64,000 nucleotides of DNA from an uncultured Prevotella sp. (GCA_905233825.1 CAJOFE010000012.1:1-64000), one strand, 5' to 3'; counted from the stretch's first letter, positions 25,558-34,445 are shown. Notes: generated by a model from the letters alone, not told the origin. Numbers and translations are program-made.

Positions 25558-27207
25558 ATGAAACACTTAGCATTGGTTATTGGAGCTTTATCGTTGGGCG
25601 TTGCATTGTCCTCCTGTTCCGGCAAGAAGGATTCGGCACAGCAGGGTAGTGAGACCACGACGCTGAACACCGTGGGCAATCCTTATCTGCCGCTGTGGGA
25701 GCATATCCCCGATGGTGAGCCCTATGTCTTCGAGGATCCCGACAATCCTGGGAAATACCGTGTTTATATCTACGGCTCGCACGACGTACTCAAGTCCGAA
25801 TACTGCGGCCGCGACCAGGTGGTGTGGTCGGCCAGCATCGATAGTCTGAACAACTGGCGTTACGATGGCATCATCTTCAGCGTTTGTCGCAATGGTGTGG
25901 GCGAGCTCTTCGCTACTGACGCCACTGGCGACGTGCTCTATGCACCGGACATCGCACTTGTGGTAAGCAACAGCGGTGAGAAGACCTACTATCTCTATCC
26001 CAACGACCAGGAGGCTGGCCGCAATTCGATGGTGGCAAAGAGTAAACGTCCCGACGGTCCCTTCGAGGTGTGTAACTGGAGCTCTGACGATCCTAACAAG
26101 ACCGAGGGCATCCTGGCTTTCGACCCCGCCGTGTTTGTCGATGACGACGGCCGTGTCTATGGCTACTGGGGCTTCGAACGCTCCTTCGGTGCAGAACTCG
26201 ATCCTGCCACGATGGCTACCGTGAAACCCGGCACTAAGATTGTAAAGGATATGGTTGCCGGCCGCGATCAGGCTGGACGTTTTAAGTTCTTCGAGGCCTC
26301 ATCCATGCGCAAGATCAAGGACAAGTACATCCTCATCTACAGCCGCTTCACCGAGGAGGGCGAGTTTGGGCTGCCCACGTCGAACTATAATCTGGCTTAT
26401 GCCTACAGCGACAATCCGCTCGGCCCGTTCACCTATGGCGGCACCATCATCGATGCCCGTGCCCGTGACCTCGATGAGCAAGGCAATGTCATTGCTACTG
26501 CCTGTATCGACGGCAATACGCATGGCAGCATCTGCGAGATTAAGGGTCAGTGGTATGTGTTCTATCACCGTCAGACCGGCACCGACGAGTATGCCCGTCA
26601 GGCTATGGTGGCACCTATCACGGTCGATGTGGAAGAAGGGAAGGGAGGCAAGGTTGTTATCTCTGAGGGAGAGGTCACTTCCGAGGGATTCTCGCTTGAC
26701 GGCCTCGACCCGCTTGAGCGCCACTCCGCTGGACTGGCCTGCTGGTACACTGGTCCCATCCCTGCCTTGCACGTGTGGCCCAACAACACGTTCTATGGCT
26801 CGTACATTGACCGAGGCTATGGCACCGCCAGTAACTTCGATGCTCCCTACGACTTGCGCAACAATACCAATCTTGTGGTGAACAATACCGACGGCTCCAT
26901 TGTAGGCTATAAGTATTTCAACTTCACGGCTACGCAGGGTAAGGAGTTGAGACTGTTGCTCCGTCTCATTCCCGAAGGTCTCGATGGTACTATCCAGATT
27001 CTGGCCGATAGTCCGTGGACGTCGAAGGGGGGTAAGGTGCTTGGCACTATCGAGCTGAAAGCTGATATGCCGAAGGAATCGACTGAGCTCTCTGCTGACT
27101 TGCCTGCTCTCTCAGAAATGACGGGTAAGCATGCCATCTTCTTCACCTTCTCCTCAGCCACGAAGGATCAGTCACTCTGCACGCTCGAGGATTTCGTGTT
27201 TGAGTAA
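25558..27207 (+). CDS. GH43-family lipoprotein
   Basis: A lipoprotein signal (lipobox LSSC, Cys about residue 20) anchors this 549-residue protein. The propeller shows YVFEDPDNPGKYRVYIYGSH with the putative base region, then LYAPDIALV and ILAFDPAVFVDDDGRVYGYW, and a Glu-containing KFFEASSMRKIKDKYIL segment. A C-terminal beta-sandwich (about 410-549) resembles the CBM6-like domain of its neighbour. The ATG at 25558 is preferred to a GTG at 25546 because the signal peptide begins there. It is likely co-transcribed with the GH51 gene (39 bp gap). It is probably an arabinosidase or xylosidase displayed on the cell surface. Confidence 0.82.
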   Translation: MKHLALVIGALSLGVALSSCSGKKDSAQQGSETTTLNTVGNPYLPLWEHIPDGEPYVFEDPDNPGKYRVYIYGSHDVLKSEYCGRDQVVWSASIDSLNNWRYDGIIFSVCRNGVGELFATDATGDVLYAPDIALVVSNSGEKTYYLYPNDQEAGRNSMVAKSKRPDGPFEVCNWSSDDPNKTEGILAFDPAVFVDDDGRVYGYWGFERSFGAELDPATMATVKPGTKIVKDMVAGRDQAGRFKFFEASSMRKIKDKYILIYSRFTEEGEFGLPTSNYNLAYAYSDNPLGPFTYGGTIIDARARDLDEQGNVIATACIDGNTHGSICEIKGQWYVFYHRQTGTDEYARQAMVAPITVDVEEGKGGKVVISEGEVTSEGFSLDGLDPLERHSAGLACWYTGPIPALHVWPNNTFYGSYIDRGYGTASNFDAPYDLRNNTNLVVNNTDGSIVGYKYFNFTATQGKELRLLLRLIPEGLDGTIQILADSPWTSKGGKVLGTIELKADMPKESTELSADLPALSEMTGKHAIFFTFSSATKDQSLCTLEDFVFE

Positions 27208-27212
27208 TTTCA

Positions 27213-27311
27213 GGCACGGATTAACGCGGCCTTATATATAAGGACACGGCTTGCTATTCAGCGCGTAGCAGGCCGTGTCTTTTAAAATTAAAAGCCGTGT
27301 TAATCCGTGCC
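27213..27311. terminator. Nested palindrome between convergent genes (bidirectional terminator or REP-like element)
   Basis: The outer arms GGCACGGATTAACGCGGC (27213-27230) and its inverted copy (27294-27311) match at 17 of 18 positions. Inside, GACACGGCTTGCTA (27243-27256) pairs with 27266-27279 at 13 of 14 positions and is followed by TTTT. It lies between the convergent GH43 lipoprotein and DUF1846 genes. A related element is at 40661-40747. Confidence 0.75.
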
Positions 27312-27332
27312 TAAAAACCTCACTCGGACGAA

Positions 27333-28799
27333 CTATTTTTTTCTGACGGGATCGCAAGTGAGCTGGCAGCCCAGTTTCTTGAAGATTTTGTGATCGACCT
27401 CGCTGAGCATCACGGTGCTGTGTACCTGACAGTCGCGTAATTGAGGCAGCTGCTCTAAGGCACGGCGGCAACGTTCGTCGCTTTGTGACAAGACGCTGAG
27501 TGCCACCAGAATCTCATCGGTATGCAGGCGTGGGTTCTTGGCACCTAAATAGGCGGTCTTGGTCTTCTGCACGGGCTCGATGAGGCTTTGCGGAATAAGC
27601 TTTGCTTCATGGTCTATACCAGCCAGATGTTTCGTGGCGTTGAGTAGCAGGGCAGCAGAGCAACCTAACAACGGCGAGGACTTGGCCGTGATGATGGTCC
27701 CGTCTTCCAGTTCGATCGCAGCGGCAGTGTGGCCACTCTCAATCTTCTTCTCGTAGGCTGCGGTGGTGACTCGGCGGGTGGCGGTAGTTATTTTGGCCTG
27801 GTTGAACAGTAAGCGTATCTTGCTCACCTCGCTCTCGTTGTCGGCACCGTCGGCCATCTTGTTCGTAGCGGCATAGAAACGGCGGATAATCTCATCGCGG
27901 CTGGCCTGACAACATACCTCATCGTCGCAGATGCAGAAACCCACCATATTTACGCCCATATCCGTCGGCGACTTATAGGGGTTCTCACCGTAAATGCCTT
28001 CGAAGAGTGCATTGAGCACGGGGAATATCTCGATGTCGCGGTTATAGTTGATGGCCGTCTTGCCGTAGGCTTCCAGGTGGAAAGGATCAATCATGTTCAC
28101 ATCGTTCAGGTCGGCAGTAGCTGCCTCATAGGCGATGTTCACGGGATGCTTCAGCGGCAGGTTCCACACGGGGAAGGTCTCGAACTTCGCGTAGCCAGCG
28201 CGGATGCCGCGCTTGTTCTCGTTGTAGAGCTGGCTCAGACAAACAGCCATCTTGCCGCTGCCCGGTCCTGGGGCAGTGACGATGACCAGAGGACGTGAGG
28301 TTTCCACATAGTCGTTCTTGCCGAAGCCCTCGTCCGAAGCTATCAGTTCCACGTTGTGCGGATAGCCGTCGATAAGGTAGTGCACGTAGCTGCGTATGCC
28401 CATGCGTTCCAGGCGGTGGCGGAACTGGTCAGCTGTCTGCTGGCCGTTGTAGTGGGTGATGACTACGCTGCCTACCATGAACTGGCGGTTCATAAATTCT
28501 TCGCGCAGGCGCAGCACGTCCTCGTCGTAGGTGATGCCCAGGTCGGCACGGATCTTATTTTTCTCAATGTCGTCAGCGCTGACCACGATGACAATCTCGA
28601 TGCTGTCGCGTAGTTGGGCCAGCATGCGCAGCTTCGAGTCGGGCTTGAAGCCTGGCAGTACGCGCGAGGCATGATGGTCGTCAAAAAGTTTACCGCCCAG
28701 TTCGAGGTATAGTTTGTCGTCGAACTGGGCGATGCGCTCGCGAATATGTTCACTCTGTATTTTCAGATATTTCTCGTTGTCGAATCCTATCTTTCTCAT
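27333..28799 (-). CDS. DUF1846 family protein
   Basis: This 488-residue cytoplasmic protein begins MRKIGFDNEKYLKIQSEHI and matches my recollection of the DUF1846 (UPF0371) family along its length, with the conserved VVITHYNGQQTADQFRHRL and TAPGPGSGKMAVCLSQLY segments. The latter looks like a phosphate-binding loop. The biochemical role is not established to my knowledge. It has its own promoter and no operon partner, and ends just after the nested palindrome. Confidence 0.85.
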   Translation of the reverse strand: MRKIGFDNEKYLKIQSEHIRERIAQFDDKLYLELGGKLFDDHHASRVLPGFKPDSKLRMLAQLRDSIEIVIVVSADDIEKNKIRADLGITYDEDVLRLREEFMNRQFMVGSVVITHYNGQQTADQFRHRLERMGIRSYVHYLIDGYPHNVELIASDEGFGKNDYVETSRPLVIVTAPGPGSGKMAVCLSQLYNENKRGIRAGYAKFETFPVWNLPLKHPVNIAYEAATADLNDVNMIDPFHLEAYGKTAINYNRDIEIFPVLNALFEGIYGENPYKSPTDMGVNMVGFCICDDEVCCQASRDEIIRRFYAATNKMADGADNESEVSKIRLLFNQAKITTATRRVTTAAYEKKIESGHTAAAIELEDGTIITAKSSPLLGCSAALLLNATKHLAGIDHEAKLIPQSLIEPVQKTKTAYLGAKNPRLHTDEILVALSVLSQSDERCRRALEQLPQLRDCQVHSTVMLSEVDHKIFKKLGCQLTCDPVRKK

Positions 28800-28818
28800 G
28801 TGTCTTGGTTTTTGCCTG

Positions 28819-28850
28819 CAAAGTTAGTGCAAAATGAGCAAAAAACCAAA
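28819..28850 (-). promoter_or_regulatory. Promoter of the DUF1846 gene
   Basis: On the minus strand the -7 box TAACTTTG is at 28826-28819 and the -33 box TTTG is at 28850-28847, exactly 20 bp apart. Confidence 0.75.
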
Positions 28851-28857
28851 AGAATTT

Positions 28858-28898
28858 GGAAAGAAATTAGGGGAAATGAAGTGAAATTATTCATTGGC
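28858..28898 (+). repeat. Dispersed ~41-bp repeat, copy 1
   Basis: The stretch contains AAGAAATTAGGGGAAATGAA followed by GTGAAATTATTCATTGGC. Closely similar sequence occurs at 34823-34847 (+) and 34874-34915 (-). It is non-coding and lies between the DUF1846 promoter and the defence cluster. Confidence 0.75.
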
Positions 28899-28979
28899 TC
28901 CCTAAGTGCGACCTTTCCTGGTGCCAGTTATGGTATAGCCACCACCGTTGCATTGATACTCTTTTAATGTTCCCATAAT

Positions 28980-29261
28980 CTATAGCCCTTTCCGTTTTAA
29001 ATACCTCTGATAATACTCGATGATCTTCATTGACAGGTCATCCGCTTCGAAGAACAACATCTCCGTTCTGAATGCTTTAGCCAGATACTTCACATCCTCC
29101 TTTTCCTGCTCATAGATCCAGTTGTTGCGAATCCACATCCCCAGCGAAAAGTGATACTCTATCGCATCACTCTTAGCCAATTCACTTTTTTCCTCTTCAC
29201 TCAGCATCGCATCCAACTGAGCAAAGGCTTCATTCTTTGTTTGAGGTATCCTTTGGCTCAT
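28980..29261 (-). CDS. Small DUF6794-like protein, last gene of the McrBC operon
   Basis: A 93-residue soluble protein with no signal peptide. FSLGMWIRNNWIY and DDLSMKIIEYYQRYL resemble the DUF6794 family, which has no known function. Its start overlaps the McrC stop by 4 bp (ATGA), so it is translated together with the restriction genes. The role could be an accessory or a passenger protein. The AT-rich composition matches McrB and McrC and not the housekeeping genes around it. Confidence 0.6.
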   Translation of the reverse strand: MSQRIPQTKNEAFAQLDAMLSEEEKSELAKSDAIEYHFSLGMWIRNNWIYEQEKEDVKYLAKAFRTEMLFFEADDLSMKIIEYYQRYLKRKGL

Positions 29262-30304
29262 ATCTCTTTCATTACAAAACTATCCAGGCGTCTCCTTATA
29301 GAATCAAAATCAGTGTTCAAATCGAGTGTTTTGAAATAATAAACATTTCCATCCCTAAAAGGTATTTCTTCTTCTGGCACTACCTCCTCTTGAGTCTTAG
29401 CATATAATAGCATTCCATCCACTTTACCTGTATGACCTACATCGTAGTTATTGACATATGCCTGAATTTGATAAAAGTTCTGAGAATGCAAAGTGTTTTT
29501 GCCATACTGTTGTTGCATAGTATGACCGTAATATTTTGTATCAATGATTAGTGTTCTTTTTCCTATTGTTAGAAGAATATCCGTTTGCATGATTGGGAGA
29601 ATATTCGCAGTTGACATTTCCTTATCAATATTCCACTCTATTTGCGCAGCACATGGTTTCAGCTCAGAATGATGCTTTTTGTAATACTCCAATACAAACT
29701 TCTCAAATAGTCTGCACATATGGTCATCAGAGAACTCTCGCATCTTGAACTTACCTTCTTCAGTCGTCATCAGCCATTCGCTGATAATAAAATAACAGAT
29801 ATAGAGTAGCATCTGATAGTTCCTATTATTACGATCAAAGCGTAAGGTGTTCCAGCGTATTGAGTGAATATCTATAGGCTGCACATTCTGAAAGAAAAGC
29901 ATCAGTTTCTTTAGTTGCGATTTTCGTTCTTTTTTCACATCAGAATGCCTAATCAGAATAGATACTGTTGTTACCAAGATCTGATTATAGGTATTGTTTT
30001 CAGACAACTCATCATAGTTGCAGGCTATCCGTTGACTTTTACGCATTCTTTGGGCAATGGTACCTTTGATATCTATCTTACCCATGACTGTCTGCATCGA
30101 TTCATTTCGTGCAACATATTCGCGATAAAGCCCTTGTTTCAGCTGATACGAAATGCCTCGTGTCAGAATCTCAGCAAACAAGTCATAGATGTCATCAAAA
30201 GTTTCACCTTCTATCTCGGCATAGTTGTTTTGTCTAAGCTCTTGGAAAGCATAGGCCAACATATAATAGATGTTACGAATCAGTATGCCTTTGTCTTCTG
30301 TCAT
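29258..30304 (-). CDS. mcrC: McrC-type nuclease subunit of a type IV restriction system
   Basis: McrC proteins supply the DNA-cutting subunit that docks onto the McrB motor. The 348 residues include the N-terminal GILIRNIYYMLAYAFQEL helix typical of McrC and a PD-(D/E)XK core near 250-275 (LLTIGKRTLIIDTKYY, with the Asp and the DTK pair). The start overlaps the McrB stop by 4 bp and the stop overlaps the next start by 4 bp, giving a tight three-gene operon. Base composition is AT-rich compared with the surrounding genes, which suggests horizontal gain. Confidence 0.88.
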   Translation of the reverse strand: MTEDKGILIRNIYYMLAYAFQELRQNNYAEIEGETFDDIYDLFAEILTRGISYQLKQGLYREYVARNESMQTVMGKIDIKGTIAQRMRKSQRIACNYDELSENNTYNQILVTTVSILIRHSDVKKERKSQLKKLMLFFQNVQPIDIHSIRWNTLRFDRNNRNYQMLLYICYFIISEWLMTTEEGKFKMREFSDDHMCRLFEKFVLEYYKKHHSELKPCAAQIEWNIDKEMSTANILPIMQTDILLTIGKRTLIIDTKYYGHTMQQQYGKNTLHSQNFYQIQAYVNNYDVGHTGKVDGMLLYAKTQEEVVPEEEIPFRDGNVYYFKTLDLNTDFDSIRRRLDSFVMKEI

Positions 30305-32757
30305 TTAATTGCTGCTCTCAGTTTCTGAGCCTCTTGATTGAAGAGGTTGTCATTATCAAACCAATATTCCCTAAGCATGGGGATGATGTCATACTCAACA
30401 ATGTTTTCTAAATCGTAGTGATACCCTAAGTTGCAAAGATAACTATGCCCAATACAAAAACCAGAACCAAGAGAATCGTCGTTTTCAATTACTTTGTTCA
30501 ATTCGATGATTGCTTTTACAAGATTATCAAGGTGAGGGTCATGCAACTTTCTTATTTCTTCCACAAAAGCAGCACTATTGAAACTAGGCTTCATTTCAAA
30601 AAACGAAAATCTTCTGCGTAGTGCATAGTCTATCATAGCCAATGAGCGGTCTGCCGTATTCATCATTCCTATGATATAAAGGTTAGATGGAACTGCAAAC
30701 ATCTCGTCCTTATATGCCAACTGGATTGGCTTATCTCGATAGTCATTTTCTATGAGCATCAGCAATTCGCCAAATATCTTGCTCAGATTACCGCGATTGA
30801 TCTCATCGATAATGAAAAAGTATTTGTGCTCACAGTCAGCAGCCGCACGCTTGCAGAAACGGTAGAATACACCATTCTTCAACTCAAAACCACCTTCTTC
30901 GTTTGGCTTATAACCCATTACGAAATCCTCATAGTTGTAGTTCTGGTGGAACTGCACCTGCATCACTCTGCTATCATCTTTCTCGCCCATTATGGCATAG
31001 GCGAGCCTTTTGGCAGCAAAAGTCTTGCCAACGCCTGGCGCTCCTTGTAATATTAGGTTCTTCTTTCTGAGTAGCAGGTTTTCAAGCCTATCATAATCAA
31101 GATAACTGACGTAAACTTCATCAAGGAAATTTGACTTGGTATATTTTTCTTTCTTCTCCTGTTTGGGAATAGGATTATCTCCACGCACCAACTCCATTAT
31201 GATGTCATATTCGTCAGCCGTGACTTTGAAAAAAGATCCCTGCTGGTTCTTCATATATTCCATATTCTCAAGGCCAGGGATTGACTTCAATGTAGAAAAG
31301 TCTATTGGGGTGGGAAGCGTTTCTGTATTCTTGAATGAAATAGTTTGGCCATCACTGCTTTGTGAAATCGTCAAAAGATTAACGATTTGTTTGGTAGGTG
31401 TTGACTCGTAACCAATAACGACATCACCGACATGGGCGTCTAAGAAATTTTGAAAAACCTTTCGCTTATTACCATTCTCGTTGTAAAGCGTATATTGTTG
31501 TTCTTCACCAACTTTCATTCCAGACAGACTCCATATCTTAGGATTACCAACTAGCCACCAATACTGTTTGTCTGTTGTCTCCACCGGCTGTTCATTTATG
31601 CCATCAATCAATTGATTCAATTTCTCTACATAATCGGGGTATGGAGTAATGTTGGTTAATGTCTTCATCGCATTCTTTCCAATAGCATCCCATTCGCCAA
31701 CATTCGTCCACTTTACTTTTCTAATATGCTTAAAGTCTGTTAGGCTCTCATTAAACATATAGTCAGATTCTACTATCCCACGACCAATGATTTTGTACAT
31801 TCCTCTTTTTGCAAATACAACATCACCAGGTTTCATCTCATTCGCAAATTGCCATACTGCCAATGAGTCATTTACTGCAGAACCTTCTGTAGGATAATGC
31901 TTCTTGACTGCATCTCTCATTTCTTCTCGTGATGCGTATTCAGACAAATCACCCATAGCATCCCATCCTATACACATCAGTCCTGCGCTAGTACATAAAG
32001 GCCATTTTGATGCTCCTTCTCCTGGTGAATAGAGCCAATATGTTTTAGGTCTATCCATTGGAACGTCTTGTTTAGCAGATTCTTCATTGTGTTCATATGC
32101 TAATTGAGAGAATTCCGCATAATTGGTACAGCCAATATCTCCTGATTGCATCTTTGCATCGAGGCGTTCTATTATGCCTTTATACTCTTGGTATGGAACA
32201 AAACTCCCATCAAAAGTTGCTATTCCAAAGGAAATCAACTTCTCCCTGTTATTACCATCCAATGCGAGATACTTGTCTGGACGTATCCAAAATAGCCCAA
32301 TAGTAAGGATGTATTTGATTAGGAACTGTCCATTAAGGGCATTATACGACTCTTCAATATCCTTATCAAGGACGGCATCCTCAAATACCTTCCATAATCT
32401 TTCAATATCTCCTTCCTTTCTTCTATGTTCAAAACCAATAAAATTGGAACGTTGATTATTCATTTCTGGCACACCCGAGAAGTCTTGAGGAGCAGAAGTC
32501 GTGATATTCAGAAAGTTCTTGAACTTTCTACAAAGTTCCACTTTCTTATTGTACGTAATGCCTCGATTAATTATTGCCATTACCGTAAACGGATCAGTGT
32601 CAGGAACAGGCCTACCATCAGGAGCATCCTTAAAATGTTTAATCAAACTACCGTCAATATTGCTATAAATCCAATCTACTAACGGTTTCCTATTGCTTCT
32701 GAACTGCAAAAGTTTCTGAGCAAACTCTTTATAAAATGGAATCCATGTATATGCCAT
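30301..32757 (-). CDS. mcrB: McrB-like AAA+ GTPase with two EVE/PUA-like sensor domains
   Basis: This is the motor and specificity subunit of a type IV (modification-dependent) restriction system. An N-terminal helical domain (about 1-225) is followed by an EVE-like domain (about 239-370, YWLYSPGEGASKWPLC, KPGDVVFAKRG), a second EVE/PUA-like domain (about 398-525, YWWLVGNPKIWSL, HVGDVVIGYES) and an AAA+ domain with Walker A GAPGVGKT (572-579), Walker B FFIIDEINRG (647-656) and the McrB-type MNTADRSL loop. EVE-type domains read modified bases, so the target is probably modified phage DNA, but which modification is unknown. It leads an operon with McrC. Confidence 0.85.
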   Translation of the reverse strand: MAYTWIPFYKEFAQKLLQFRSNRKPLVDWIYSNIDGSLIKHFKDAPDGRPVPDTDPFTVMAIINRGITYNKKVELCRKFKNFLNITTSAPQDFSGVPEMNNQRSNFIGFEHRRKEGDIERLWKVFEDAVLDKDIEESYNALNGQFLIKYILTIGLFWIRPDKYLALDGNNREKLISFGIATFDGSFVPYQEYKGIIERLDAKMQSGDIGCTNYAEFSQLAYEHNEESAKQDVPMDRPKTYWLYSPGEGASKWPLCTSAGLMCIGWDAMGDLSEYASREEMRDAVKKHYPTEGSAVNDSLAVWQFANEMKPGDVVFAKRGMYKIIGRGIVESDYMFNESLTDFKHIRKVKWTNVGEWDAIGKNAMKTLTNITPYPDYVEKLNQLIDGINEQPVETTDKQYWWLVGNPKIWSLSGMKVGEEQQYTLYNENGNKRKVFQNFLDAHVGDVVIGYESTPTKQIVNLLTISQSSDGQTISFKNTETLPTPIDFSTLKSIPGLENMEYMKNQQGSFFKVTADEYDIIMELVRGDNPIPKQEKKEKYTKSNFLDEVYVSYLDYDRLENLLLRKKNLILQGAPGVGKTFAAKRLAYAIMGEKDDSRVMQVQFHQNYNYEDFVMGYKPNEEGGFELKNGVFYRFCKRAAADCEHKYFFIIDEINRGNLSKIFGELLMLIENDYRDKPIQLAYKDEMFAVPSNLYIIGMMNTADRSLAMIDYALRRRFSFFEMKPSFNSAAFVEEIRKLHDPHLDNLVKAIIELNKVIENDDSLGSGFCIGHSYLCNLGYHYDLENIVEYDIIPMLREYWFDNDNLFNQEAQKLRAAIK

Positions 32758-32786
32758 AACTCAGATTGTGTCAATATCAATAATAT

Positions 32787-32948
32787 CTATCTCATAAACG
32801 TTTTATTAGCAGGAACTGGTGCAGTCTTTCTGACAAGACAAAGGTACAGAACAGTTATACTATTTGAAATCTTGCCAATCTTCACCCTATCTTCGTGGAA
32901 GCTGGGATTTATCAGTATGTAAACGTAACCGGGTTCTTTGTTGCTCAT
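32787..32948 (-). pseudogene. N-terminal fragment of a T5orf172/GIY-YIG-type gene
   Basis: A 53-codon frame starts at 32948 (MSNKEPGYVYILINPSFHED, then RVKIGKI) and stops at 32787. The opening matches the first strands of GIY-YIG/T5orf172 nucleases (GYVYILIN...VKIGK), but after about 27 residues family resemblance ends, so most of the gene is missing. Its remaining sequence now houses the -7 box of the mcrB operon. It is probably a relic left by insertion or deletion at the edge of the defence cluster. Confidence 0.6.
32839..32846 (-). promoter_or_regulatory. Probable -7 box of the mcrB-mcrC operon
   Basis: On the minus strand this reads TACCTTTG, 82 bp before the mcrB start. The -33 region is not convincing. 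It lies inside the GIY-YIG-type gene fragment. Confidence 0.45.
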
Positions 32949-32977
32949 ATTGTCTTAATGATTTTATAACTCAAAAA

Positions 32978-34084
32978 TCAATTATTGTTCAGTTCGGCCT
33001 CCAGTTCCTCTATTGTGGGCAATGACGATTTCCATTTGTCGGCTATATCCTTCTCTATGGCCGTTTCCCACGAAGCAACACCTATGGGTTTGCTGATTCC
33101 CGCCAGAGAATAACGAACAACGGTCTCATCTTTGCTCTTTACGAGTAGCAGTCCTATCGTTTTTCCATCGTTCTCATGACGCAGGGTATCGTCAACAACA
33201 GACTGATAGAACGACAACTGCCCCATCATGCCAGGGTTGAAAGGAACGGCTTTCAACTCTATCACGACAAAACACCGCAACCGCAGATGGTAGAAAAGCA
33301 TATCGATGTAATAGTCATGTCCTGCTAACTCAAGATGTACTTGCCGTCCCACAAATGAGAATCCTTGTCCCAACTCAAGCAAGAATTGAGTGATATGTGA
33401 GGTAAGACCATCTTCAATATCCTTTTCTCTGCTATTGGCATCTGCTCCCGTAAAATCCAAAAGATACGGGTCTTTAAACATTTGCTGAACCATGTCGGAC
33501 TCTACATCGGGAAGCGTTTTTCCAAAGTTTGACGGTATCTTCCCCGTCCTTTCCAATGTGAAGTTCTCCAACTGAAGTTCAAGAATCGTCTTGCTCCAAC
33601 CATGCTCAATAGCTGCCATTGCGTATGCCAACCGCCTGTTGGGTTCTTCCACCTTCTCCATCAAACAGATGTTGTGCCGCCAAGGTAATTGTGCAACGCT
33701 GCGTTGCACAATTTGAACATCAGGCCACAATTCCGCAAAACGTCGCATATACTTCAGGTTGCGCGGTGAGAAGCCGTGCATCTCTGGAAAGGCATTCTTT
33801 AAGTCAGCGGAAAGACGGTCAACAACCTTTGTACCCCAACCCTCTGCTTTTTGTCGGTTCAATATCTCAGAACCGATATGATAATACATCATTGACATCT
33901 GAACATTGGCAGTCCACATCACCTGTCGGCGACCCTCCACCACCAAGCGACTGATATTATCAAACATTTCTCCATACCAAGTAGGCATGGTGGATAGAGT
34001 GGGGGGAGCAGGGAAAACAACTCCTTTGTCATTGATAGCTCTCACCATCCTATCCTTGTCTGTTTCCATTTTCTTTTCGTTCAT
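32978..34084 (-). CDS. DUF1016 (YhcG-type) PD-(D/E)XK nuclease-like protein
   Basis: A 368-residue protein with the two-part layout of YhcG/DUF1016: an N-terminal helical region (about 20-190, with WTANVQMSMMYYHIGSEIL, FSPRNLKYMRRFAELWPD and LPWRHNICLMEKV) and a C-terminal nuclease-like domain (about 225-355, HDYYIDMLFYHLRLRCFVVI then ELKAVPFNPGMMGQL). Members are often found in restriction-modification and defence neighbourhoods; the exact job is unclear. The start at 34084 is chosen because the promoter at 34129-34160 lies downstream of the longer in-frame starts. It forms a separate unit beside the McrBC operon. Confidence 0.85.
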   Translation of the reverse strand: MNEKKMETDKDRMVRAINDKGVVFPAPPTLSTMPTWYGEMFDNISRLVVEGRRQVMWTANVQMSMMYYHIGSEILNRQKAEGWGTKVVDRLSADLKNAFPEMHGFSPRNLKYMRRFAELWPDVQIVQRSVAQLPWRHNICLMEKVEEPNRRLAYAMAAIEHGWSKTILELQLENFTLERTGKIPSNFGKTLPDVESDMVQQMFKDPYLLDFTGADANSREKDIEDGLTSHITQFLLELGQGFSFVGRQVHLELAGHDYYIDMLFYHLRLRCFVVIELKAVPFNPGMMGQLSFYQSVVDDTLRHENDGKTIGLLLVKSKDETVVRYSLAGISKPIGVASWETAIEKDIADKWKSSLPTIEELEAELNNN

Positions 34085-34128
34085 ATCTATTTTGTGGGGT
34101 TCAATTGGATTGGGTAAGTCTTTGAGTG

Positions 34129-34160
34129 CAAAGATACTCATTTTTCTGTAAAGAAGCAAA
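34129..34160 (-). promoter_or_regulatory. Promoter of the DUF1016 gene
   Basis: On the minus strand the -7 box TATCTTTG is at 34136-34129 and the -33 box TTTG is at 34160-34157, exactly 20 bp apart. Transcription would begin near 34122. Confidence 0.75.
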
Positions 34161-34209
34161 AATAAGGGCACTATTTTTTTTATTCGTTAAAGTTTCACAA
34201 TCGGCGAAA

Positions 34210-34309
34210 AGTTGTGTTAAAGGGGTAGCTGCCTCCTTTTTTAAACGAGCTGCCTGCTATTTTCATTTAGGAGGGCGCTAGTTTCGACGAGCGACGTGCT
34301 TGTTTCGTT
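34210..34309 (-). repeat. ~100-bp dispersed repeat, copy B
   Basis: Read on the minus strand it aligns end to end with 18811-18910, sharing for example AAGCACG, CGCTCGTCGAAA, TGAAAATAGC and a closing TTTAACACAA. It lies 15 kb from copy A in the opposite orientation. Confidence 0.75.
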
Positions 34310-34310
34310 T

Positions 34311-34437
34311 TGCTGCGTCCTAAATCATTTTTGCTACGTCCAAAAATGAAAAAGGTGCCTTCTTTGGGGCAGAAAGATGCCTTCTTCAGGGCCAAAAGGT
34401 GCCTTCTCTAAGGCCAAGAAGCGGCATCTTTTTTTAT
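34311..34437 (+). repeat. 22-bp tandem array with a CTGCGTCC-type leader
   Basis: Three consecutive 22-bp units (34351-34372, 34373-34394, 34395-34416) share the form AAAGnTGCCTTCTnnnnGGnC, then an inverted half unit GGCATCTTTTTTT closes the array. The leader (34311-34349) contains two TnCGTCCnAAA motifs. A related array with the same leader is at about 55544-55650. Confidence 0.8.
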
Positions 34438-34445
34438 GTATGTCT

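Noticed and set aside
34351..34416. CRISPR-like array
   Set aside because: The 22-bp units are contiguous with no unique spacers, there are only three, and no cas gene is near.
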